The position numbers and the translations under genes are program-made. The notes below the pieces were generated by a model. That model ran no database searches. It was not told where the DNA came from and was given only the letters and a program-made list of their open reading frames with translations. Below, one piece after another: positions 52,401-60,820 of a stretch of DNA of 64,000 bases (position 1 is its first letter; every line of letters starts with the position of its first letter). Origin of the DNA: Williamsia sterculiae (GTDB lineage Bacteria; Actinomycetota; Actinomycetes; Mycobacteriales; Mycobacteriaceae); assembly GCF_900156495.1 (NCBI RefSeq), contig NZ_FTNT01000001.1, positions 1 through 64,000 of the forward strand, read 5' to 3'.

Positions 52401-52602
52401 CCGACTTGTGGTCGCGACCGAAGGTGGCATCGGCGTACTCCGCGCCCTTGACCGACTGCGAGTGTGGGTCGAAGAAACCGCTCTGGCTGAGGTACTTGCT
52501 CAGGCCGAGGCCGAAGATGCCGAGACCGGCCATCAGGACGATCAGCACGGCGATGACGGAAAAACGCATTCGGTAGACGAATGCGCCGATCGCTCCGAAC
52601 AC
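49465..52602 (-). CDS. mmpL3: MmpL3-type RND transporter (trehalose monomycolate exporter)
   Basis: RND-superfamily membrane protein that in mycobacteria moves trehalose monomycolate across the inner membrane using proton flow; essential there and a drug target. Twelve membrane segments; two periplasmic loops. The proton-relay Asp-Tyr pairs are both present: Asp268-Tyr269 (GIAIDYGLFIVSR) and Asp623-Tyr624 (LSTDYEVFLLSR). The N-terminus (VFGAIGAFVYRMRF, then SQSGFFDPHSQSV) aligns with MmpL3 as I remember it, so GTG 52602 is chosen; it has AGAGGAG 9 nt upstream. A GTG 57 bp earlier lacks this. 1045 residues, with a disordered Arg/Pro/Gly-rich C-terminal tail of about 300. Neighbours match the mycobacterial locus. 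Confidence 0.92.
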   Translation of the reverse strand: MFGAIGAFVYRMRFSVIAVLIVLMAGLGIFGLGLSKYLSQSGFFDPHSQSVKGAEYADATFGRDHKSDLIMLVTAPQGTKVDDPAFGARIEKIVTDLQAAHPDVVNAQDPGIIDPYSTTSAVIQTQVRERLFDASKQHAFVSIGIKGDDDTSILNNYKKVAPFLDDVPKNYDLQGATVEFAGLQPIADALANGMDADVHRAELIALPLVAIMLFFVFGGVVAAILPVLIGGLTIAGSLGIMTALARATEVNVFAQPVVTLIGLGIAIDYGLFIVSRFREEIAEGYATGDAVRRTVMTAGQTVVFSASIIVAALACLLIFPQGFLKSVSYGALASVSLAAILSITVLPAILGVLGPRIDMWGLGLRRFLRQNKTREQVERGFWGRLAGFVMRHPMKVAIPTALLLLALTLPFANIKFGGITEKYLPPDNTTRVAQEHFDRYFPTERTEDIKLVVKRDANSTDANDAVQQIETEANKIPGFTKQFSTDSTTEDAVQMSAGLIDRDTAPDAIKALRGIDTHGLTMYVTGTPTLTQDSIDALLDELPLMVVMLLLVTGLLMFLAFGSLVLPIKAALMSALGLGSTLGILTWIFIDGHGSGIANFTPGPLMSAVLVLIICIVFGLSTDYEVFLLSRMVEARQKGATTTEAVRSGTAQTGRIITAAAAILVVVTGAFGLSEIVMMKYIAYGMIAALILDATIIRMLLVPAVMRLLGDDCWWAPHWMKVLQRKIGLGETVLDDEPSRKHGGAPAKVSAGRLVAEAPTSAFGAAAASSATAVGAATAVGSAEGRVPAAQARRGDRTESPSAGRPSGPVYTTERRAEPSRIPTGEEQRGVPWGGHDGATSSGEGRAPRRAQPVRGDGTRPPGPNGPRPFTPRPDIDGVAERTQQTPGTSGPWQRRPQTRRPDDTGSGRRLPRESRPDTGGWSLGDSGIRLAQADAADRAQSGRTERPSGPRPRPQAPDQGVRPPRRAPVTDLSDEADGPDLSPRPRSSDGRGGTAPRDADRRSGDPRGAEQPVADDGNTGRRHDRGDSKQISVRDLLRRGTRDD

Positions 52603-52666
52603 TCCGGGGCGCTCCTCTCGGTACGTTCGGTCGGTGGTTCCCGAACCGGACGGTCTCACGGGTCAG

Positions 52667-52734
52667 CGGGTCTTGGCGGTCGATGAGTCGTGGCGGTCGA
52701 TGAGTCGTGGCGGTCAGTGAGTCGTGGCGGTCAG
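52667..52734. repeat. 17-bp tandem repeats upstream of mmpL3
   Basis: CGATGAGTCGTGGCGGT occurs twice without change (52681-52697, 52698-52714), a third copy has two changes (52715-52731) and a partial copy precedes (about 52671-52680). The array lies in the 178-bp gap between the NYN gene and the mmpL3 start, in the upstream region of mmpL3. Unit length of 17 is not a multiple of 3, fitting non-coding DNA. Confidence 0.78.
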
Positions 52735-52780
52735 GGGCCGACGATAGCCGCGCGGGCGGGCCGGGCGTCGTCGGCCGGGG

Positions 52781-53473
52781 TCACGGGTGACGTCCGGACA
52801 GCAGCGCCGACAGGGGACGGAACGGTGCCAGCCACGCACCTTCGTCGGGCAGGGTGTCCAGACTGATCCGCGGCAGCGGCTCGCGGAACACTCCCGCGAT
52901 GTCCTCGAGATCGATGAACTCCAGGGCCTCGGACAGCTGGGCCCAGCTGGCGTGTTCGCGGAAACCGATGACCGTGACCGGGACCCCGTCGGCGGCGACG
53001 CTCTCGAGCTCCTCGCGGAACGCCTGGCCGTCAGCCGACGCGACCACCAGCCCCGCCAGTCCCACAGTGTGCCTGCGCAGCGCGATGTGGTCGAGCATGT
53101 CGGGGTCGACATCGCTGTCCTCACCCACCTTCGGCTTCGCGAAGACCGCGAATCCGACGTTGCGCAATGCCTCCACCCAGGGCCGGACCACTTCGGCCGA
53201 TCCCTGCGCGATGTTGGTGAAGACGGTCGCCTCGGCCTCGATGTCCCGCCCGGGGTTCTGCGACGACAACTCGGCCGTGCGGCCCAGCAACCAGCGGCCC
53301 AGCGCGTCGAAACGCGGCCGATGGGCCGCGGTGGGACGGCCGCCGAGGATCGCACCGAGACCCATGTCGAGATTCGGGGCGTCCCACACCAGCAGCATTC
53401 GAGGTGCCTGACTGCTGCCCGAGATGGTCTGCGCCACGTCCTGGCCGCCGCGTGGTGATGTGTCGAGATTCAC
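52781..53473 (-). CDS. NYN domain-containing protein (Rv0207c-like)
   Basis: 230 residues, PIN-like NYN fold found in putative ribonucleases. LLVWDAPNLDMGLG near the N-terminus holds the first acidic residue, and DIAL...GLAGLVVASADGQAF and PVTVIGF follow the core strands. Possible metal-dependent RNase acting on tRNA or rRNA; the link to TrmB next door would fit but is inference. GTG 53473 overlaps the trmB stop by 4 bp. Same place in M. tuberculosis (Rv0207c) between mmpL3 and trmB. Confidence 0.86.
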   Translation of the reverse strand: MNLDTSPRGGQDVAQTISGSSQAPRMLLVWDAPNLDMGLGAILGGRPTAAHRPRFDALGRWLLGRTAELSSQNPGRDIEAEATVFTNIAQGSAEVVRPWVEALRNVGFAVFAKPKVGEDSDVDPDMLDHIALRRHTVGLAGLVVASADGQAFREELESVAADGVPVTVIGFREHASWAQLSEALEFIDLEDIAGVFREPLPRISLDTLPDEGAWLAPFRPLSALLSGRHP

Positions 53474-54315
53474 GGCGTCTCCTTGATGTCGGGGTTGCTG
53501 GGTTCGGTTGGTGCACCGACCTCGTCTCGAGGTCGGCGACGTAACACGAACTCGGTGACCACCCTGCCCTCGCGTTCGGCGCGGCCCTCGAATTTGGTGG
53601 TCGGGCGGTCCAGGCTGAACGGCACCTCGTCGGGCGCCGCGGCGACCAGGATGTCCTGTTCGGCGATCTCGGCGGCGATCCATTCGGCGTAGTCGGCGTG
53701 GTCGGTGGCGATGTGCACGATGCCGTCGTCGATCAACACGTCGGCCATCTGCAGCAAGATGCCGGCGGTCAGCAGACGTCTCTTGTGGTGGCGCGACTTC
53801 GGCCACGGGTCGGGGAAGAACACGCGGATGCCGGTCAGCGAGGCCGTCGCCACCATCTCGGTGAACACCACCACCGCGTCCCCTCGGACGATCCGGACAT
53901 TGGTCAGCCCGGTGCGGTGGATGAGACCCAACAGTTGGCCGATCCCGGGCCGGTACACCTCCACGGCGAGCACGTCGACGTCGGGCTCGGCGGCGGCCAT
54001 CGCGGCGGTCGCCGTCCCGGTCCCGCTGCCCACCTCCATGACCGTCGGCGCGGTGCGCCCGAACCAGGTGGGCAGGTCGAGGGGTTCGGCGGTCGCGCGG
54101 GTGGGCCCGTGGTCGGTGGGGATCGTCGACGGGACGTCGCGGCCGAGCGTCGGCCACAACTGTTCCCAGTTCCGTTCCTGGGCGGGAGTCAGGGTTCCGT
54201 GTCGGGACCGGAAGCTGGTGACCCGCGGGTAGAGCCGGGCGCGTTCGGCGGGAGCGTCGGGTGCGCTCGGACCGCCACGCTGCCCACCCGAGGGGTGGTG
54301 GTCGGTGGTGTTCAC
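53470..54315 (-). CDS. trmB: tRNA (guanine(46)-N7)-methyltransferase
   Basis: SAM-dependent enzyme that makes m7G46 in tRNA variable loops. 281 residues. SAM site VMEVGSGTGTATAAMA, catalytic hallmark VFFPDPWPKSRHHKRRLL and the C-terminal TKFEGRAEREGR (TrmB motif). The N-terminal 60 residues are a variable extension with RLYPRVTSFRSRHGTLTPAQ. GTG 54315 starts it; the frame open up to 55254 runs antisense through another gene and is rejected. Overlaps the NYN gene start by 4 bp; operon trmB-NYN. Confidence 0.93.
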   Translation of the reverse strand: MNTTDHHPSGGQRGGPSAPDAPAERARLYPRVTSFRSRHGTLTPAQERNWEQLWPTLGRDVPSTIPTDHGPTRATAEPLDLPTWFGRTAPTVMEVGSGTGTATAAMAAAEPDVDVLAVEVYRPGIGQLLGLIHRTGLTNVRIVRGDAVVVFTEMVATASLTGIRVFFPDPWPKSRHHKRRLLTAGILLQMADVLIDDGIVHIATDHADYAEWIAAEIAEQDILVAAAPDEVPFSLDRPTTKFEGRAEREGRVVTEFVLRRRPRDEVGAPTEPSNPDIKETP

Positions 54316-54486
54316 CTGGCCATGGTCCCGTATTTGTCGGCCGACGACGAAGACGGGCCGGTGCCGATGGGTAATCGTTACGCGCGGCGACCTCGGGAAC
54401 CGACCCGTCGTGTGCCGCGTCTCATGACCGAGGGACGCGACGGGGAGGTCGCGGGAGGGGTGCCGAAGAGCGGAAAGGGCGAGGGG

Positions 54487-55350
54487 ATGAGTGCAGGTAG
54501 TGCGGAGGCGACCGTCCAGCGGTGGGCCAGGGGTGTGGATGGACCGTTCGGCGATGCCGGGGCGCGGCTGCGGTGGGCCGTCGGCGACATCACCCTGGAC
54601 CCGCCCCGTGACGCGGTTCTCCGGGCGGCGATCGGTGCGGTGTCGGCGCCGCTCCGTGTCGCGGTCGCCGGCCGACCCGGGACCGGTCGCGACACCCTGG
54701 TCGAGGCGCTCCGGATGCGATGGGAGGTGTCGGCGGTCGGGCCCGGCGGTGATGTGGGCGCGGCGGACCTCGTGCTCTACGTGCTGGTCGGCACGGTCCG
54801 CGCGGTGGACCTTCGGGCGTTGGCCGGAATGCCGACGAACCGGACGGTGGTCGTGCTGGGCAAGGCGGACACCCTCGGCGGGTGGGATGCCGCCCGGGAG
54901 CAGGCGGCGCGATGCGCCGACCTGCTCGGGCGGCCGGTGATCCCGCTGATCCCGCTGTTGGCAACCGTGCGGCTCGGCGACGACGACCACCGCTGCCTCC
55001 TGTCGGCCGCCGCATCGGATGAACCGACACCGGTGATGACCGCGCGGTTCGTGGTCGGGGACCGGCGCGAGCTGCGGATGGAACTGGTACGTCGGGTGGA
55101 TCGGTTCGGACTCGACTGGTGTGTCCGGACGGTGCGCGAGCGGGGTGCCGAACGTTGCTCGGCGTCGTCGCTGACCAACGGCCTGCATCGGATCAGCGGT
55201 CTCGACGGTCTGACGCCGGCCGTCGCGGCCCGCCTGTGGGCGGTCGGCGAGCATCGGATGGACCGATTCCGCACGGTGGTGGAGCGTCTGGCCGCGGAGG
55301 ATCGGGACGCCCGTGACCGACTGGAGTGCGTCCTGCAGGGAGTGGCGTGA
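54487..55350 (+). CDS. Degenerate GTPase-like protein A (Rv0209-like)
   Basis: 287 residues. A GTPase-like core can be traced: P-loop position GRPGTGRDT (about 62-70) where the invariant Lys is Arg and the following Ser/Thr is Asp; G4-like GKAD (125-128) in RTVVVLGKADTLGGWDAA. The C-terminal half is helical and Arg-rich. Likely binds nucleotide weakly or not at all. ATG 54487 has a GGGCGAGGGG upstream; ATG 54424 and GTG 54460 are alternatives. Overlaps the next gene by 4 bp. By position it matches Rv0209, whose function I do not know. Confidence 0.7.
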   Translation: MSAGSAEATVQRWARGVDGPFGDAGARLRWAVGDITLDPPRDAVLRAAIGAVSAPLRVAVAGRPGTGRDTLVEALRMRWEVSAVGPGGDVGAADLVLYVLVGTVRAVDLRALAGMPTNRTVVVLGKADTLGGWDAAREQAARCADLLGRPVIPLIPLLATVRLGDDDHRCLLSAAASDEPTPVMTARFVVGDRRELRMELVRRVDRFGLDWCVRTVRERGAERCSASSLTNGLHRISGLDGLTPAVAARLWAVGEHRMDRFRTVVERLAAEDRDARDRLECVLQGVA

Positions 55351-56048
55351 CCGCTGCGGCGGTGGCCCTGGCAGGTGGTCGGGTGGCGGCCCGCGGTGAG
55401 ATCCCTGCGCGGGTCGTGGTCGCGGGGGTGGCGCGGTCCGGGGTGAGCACCTTGGTCGCTGCCATCCGCGCGGTGTCCCACCTGCCGACCGGGTCGCCGA
55501 CGGTGGCGGAATGGGACGGCGATCCCGCGGCGGTCGCGATCCTGGTGCTCGACCCGTCGTCGCGCGTCGACGAGGAGGAGTCGGCGTTGCTGGCCCGGTT
55601 ACGTCGAACCGTCGGGGTGGTGGCCCTGGTCTGCACCAAGATCGACGCGTTCTGGAACTGGCCGACCATCACCAGGGTCGCCCGCGCGACGCTCGACCCG
55701 AACTCCGAGTTGCCGGTCTTCGCGGTGTCGGCCGACGCCGCGTTGGCCGGTGCGGTCGGGGAGTCGGGGATCGATGCGCTGGTCGACTGGTGCGACGACT
55801 TCGTGCGAGCGGACCCCGGGCTGCGGGCGGAGAGAGTGCGCGCCGCGGCGTGCGAGGTCGACGTCTCCGCACCGGTGGTCGGCGGGGCCGTCGAGCCGGA
55901 CGTCCCCGAATCGGATGTCGCCGACCTGCTGCGTCGTCGGGCCGCGGTGATCGCCGAACGGGACCGTGGGCGATCCGATCGACTCGCCGCGGTCCGCAGC
56001 GACGGGACGCGCTGGTGCGTCCAACCCTCGCACCCCCCGCGCCGGTGA
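55347..56048 (+). CDS. Degenerate GTPase-like protein B (Rv0210-like)
   Basis: 233 residues. P-loop-like GVARSGVST at 27-35, where Val takes the place of the essential Lys; G4-like TKID at 97-100 in VALVCTKIDAFWNW. After the core (about 170 residues) there is an Arg/Ala-rich helix and a C-terminal RSDGTRWCVQPSHPPRR. GTG 55347 overlaps the stop of protein A by 4 bp, so the two are made together and could pair. Position corresponds to Rv0210. No function known. Confidence 0.7.
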   Translation: MTAAAVALAGGRVAARGEIPARVVVAGVARSGVSTLVAAIRAVSHLPTGSPTVAEWDGDPAAVAILVLDPSSRVDEEESALLARLRRTVGVVALVCTKIDAFWNWPTITRVARATLDPNSELPVFAVSADAALAGAVGESGIDALVDWCDDFVRADPGLRAERVRAAACEVDVSAPVVGGAVEPDVPESDVADLLRRRAAVIAERDRGRSDRLAAVRSDGTRWCVQPSHPPRR

Positions 56049-56095
56049 CCCGACAACCGGTGACGTACTGGCGGTGTCATCGAGAGGACGAACGA

Positions 56096-56455
56096 ATGGA
56101 CGATCACATCGTCGAACCGGCCCGCTGGCCGGAACCCGAACCCTGGTCCGACGGGTGGGAGGGTGGCGCAGGCGGGGACTCGAGTACCGATCCAGATCCA
56201 TCGGCCAATCTGTGGATGGTCGAGAACGACCGGATCTGGGATCTCGGACCGCCCGATCTCGACACCGACGCCGACGGGATGGCCGACTCGATCACCCGTG
56301 TGGGTCCCGGGCGACTCACGGTCTTCTCCGACGTCGACCGCGACGGTGAGGTCGAGGAGATCACCGAACTGCGCTCCGACGGCGCCGTCGAACAACGTCG
56401 TCTGGACCCATCCACCGGAGACTGGGTGATCTCGACCGCCGGCCGGGTGGACTGA
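56096..56455 (+). CDS. Small Asp-rich protein with EF-like repeats (DUF6802 type)
   Basis: 119 residues, strongly acidic. Two D-x-D-x-DG-type turns, DLDTDADGMADSI and FSDVDRDGEVEEI, resemble Ca2+-binding loops of thrombospondin-3 or dockerin kind. Trp-rich N-terminus and DWVISTAG near the end. Possibly related to small actinobacterial DUF6802 proteins. No signal peptide. ATG 56096 with GAGAGGA 7 nt upstream. Located 47 bp after protein B, same strand. Confidence 0.72.
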   Translation: MDDHIVEPARWPEPEPWSDGWEGGAGGDSSTDPDPSANLWMVENDRIWDLGPPDLDTDADGMADSITRVGPGRLTVFSDVDRDGEVEEITELRSDGAVEQRRLDPSTGDWVISTAGRVD

Positions 56456-56731
56456 GGCCCGCATCACACTGGGGTCTGCCTCACAACCCGGACAGAACGT
56501 GCGGTACCGATCGATCGTTCGCTGACCTGCGATGGAGTCGGAGGACGATGATCTGCGTTAGAATTCGGACTGCACCGCCACGGCGCCGGAGGGGCTGTAC
56601 CAGTCTCCACCTGGCTTTTGGAGATGTTTCGGGCCGCTGTAGCCTGAGCCAACCACCGCCGGCGAGTCCGACGGCGCGCCTCGGGCACACGGGGGGAGCG
56701 CGTCTGGTCGGGCCGACTCAGGAGATGACAC
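56456..56731. other. pckA upstream region
   Basis: 276 bp. Contains TTGGAG followed by a 16-nt spacer and TAGCCT near 56615-56650, a fair promoter candidate, and a short inverted repeat TCTCCA-N9-TGGAGA around 56600. A second AT-containing site TAGAAT lies near 56570. No small gene seen. A Shine-Dalgarno AGGAGA precedes the pckA start. Confidence 0.4.
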
Positions 56732-58561
<1,830 letters not shown>

Positions 58562-58594
58562 CGCCACACCAGTCACACCAGTAACATCCTTCCC

Positions 58595-59617
58595 ATGCGA
58601 ATGAAGCGTCTGTCGGCGCTGGTCATGGCGGGTCTCGGTGCGCTGTCGGTGTCATCTGCGGTGGCCGTGTCCGCGCCGGCGGATGCGGCAATCAAGGCCA
58701 AGTTCATGCAGTCGGTCACCCTGCCCGACGACATGATCCCGTGGCCCCTCCGGTTCGGTGGCATCTCCGGCATCGACAACGTCGGTGGCGGCAACTTCGT
58801 GCTGATCTCCGACGGCAGTGGTGACGTCGGTCCGGCGCGGTACTACCAACTGCACCTCCCGTTTCTCCGTGAGGGAATCCTGGGCGGCCCGGTCGGTCCG
58901 TTGCAGCTCACCGGGGGCGGGACCGTCCTCGGGCCGGGCAACATGCCGCTCGCCCCGGGTCAGTTCGACCTGGAGGGCATCCGCAAACGTGGCGGCGACC
59001 TGGTGGTCAGCAGCGAGGGCGCGCACCCCTTCATCCGGATCATCCGCCCACCGGGTCTGTTCGTCCGTGATCTACCGCTGCCCGTGGCCTACCGCCCGGG
59101 ACGTAAGACCGGTCTGCAGGTCAACGCCGGTCTGGAGGGGTTGGCGGTGTCCCCGAACGGAACGATCAGCACACTCACCGAGGGCCCGTTGCAGCAGGAT
59201 CCCGCGGGTGGTTCGCGGTTGTTGCAGTTCGTGGGCAAGGGCACCGCGGAGTACGTCTACCGGACAGACCCCGGTTACGGAGCCTCGGAGCTGCTGGCCA
59301 TCAACAACACCGACTTCCTCGTCCTCGAGCGCAGCTATGACGCCAAGACCCGGCGGAACGGTGTGAAGATCTACTGGACCACCACCAACGGCGGCGCCCG
59401 GATCACCGGCGCCACGTCGGGTGCCACCCGTGCGCTGCCCAAGAACCTCATCTACGACGTCGGGGCGTTGCCGAACCTGGTTCCCGACAACGTCGAGGGC
59501 ATGACGTGGGGCCCGAACATCAACAAGAACAAACGCACCCTGGTGTTGGTCAGCGACGACAACTTCAACCACCCGGCGCAGCACACCAAGATCCACATCC
59601 TGTCGGTCGCCTTCTGA
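58595..59617 (+). CDS. Secreted protein with phytase-like esterase domain
   Basis: 340 residues. Signal peptide: MRMKRLSALVMAGLGALS with cleavage likely after APADA. The mature part has the pattern of the "esterase-like activity of phytase" domain, a beta-propeller-like fold: FGGISGIDNVGGGNFVLISD, FDLEGIRKRGGDLVVSSEG, GLEGLAVSPNGTI and NVEGMTWGP. Function unknown; may hydrolyse phosphoesters outside the cell. ATG 58595. 33 bp after pckA with its own terminator behind. Confidence 0.82.
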   Translation: MRMKRLSALVMAGLGALSVSSAVAVSAPADAAIKAKFMQSVTLPDDMIPWPLRFGGISGIDNVGGGNFVLISDGSGDVGPARYYQLHLPFLREGILGGPVGPLQLTGGGTVLGPGNMPLAPGQFDLEGIRKRGGDLVVSSEGAHPFIRIIRPPGLFVRDLPLPVAYRPGRKTGLQVNAGLEGLAVSPNGTISTLTEGPLQQDPAGGSRLLQFVGKGTAEYVYRTDPGYGASELLAINNTDFLVLERSYDAKTRRNGVKIYWTTTNGGARITGATSGATRALPKNLIYDVGALPNLVPDNVEGMTWGPNINKNKRTLVLVSDDNFNHPAQHTKIHILSVAF

Positions 59618-59920
59618 CCCAGGCGACGCACGTGTAAAAGGTCCTGTCTCGATGCCGACGCACCCATGCCGAACACGGCGTGGGTGCGTTGGTTTCTGCT
59701 GGTCTCGGGGCCCACCGGGGCGAAGATCAGGGATTCCCCCTATGGAGACATTCCCAGCAAACCGTGAGGATGGGACGTGCAGTCGACCGCTCACAAGCGG
59801 ATCACCGCCAATTCGCCGGGCACACTGGACGCCGGGATGAAGCACCGACAATCGGCAGCAGACCTGAAGAACGCCGAAGGATTGATCGCTCGAGGATTGA
59901 TCGCTGAACGAAAGGTAGTC
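59618..59920. other. Intergenic region before the ABC exporter
   Basis: 303 bp. Starts with a terminator hairpin (59657-59690). Further on a direct repeat GGATTGATCGCT occurs at 59879-59890 and 59894-59905, just before the AAAGG ribosome-binding site of the ATPase gene. No convincing promoter pair or small gene is seen in between. Confidence 0.5.
59657..59690 (+). terminator. Terminator after the phytase-like gene
   Basis: ACGCACCCATGCCG (59658-59671) pairs with CGGCGTGGGTGCGT (59676-59689) with a single G-T pair and loop AACA. The sequence after it is T-rich (TGGTTTCT), fitting intrinsic termination on the plus strand. Confidence 0.65.
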
Positions 59921-60817
<897 letters not shown>

Positions 60818-60820
60818 TCG

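Noticed and set aside
52603-52659. Longer mmpL3 start at GTG 52659
   Set aside because: The extra 19 residues are polar and unlike MmpL3, while GTG 52602 has a strong ribosome-binding site and aligns with the known N-terminus.
53474-54157. Upstream extension of the NYN gene frame to 54157
   Set aside because: Lies antisense-free but inside trmB in another frame; the 4-bp overlap at 53470-53473 fixes the true start.
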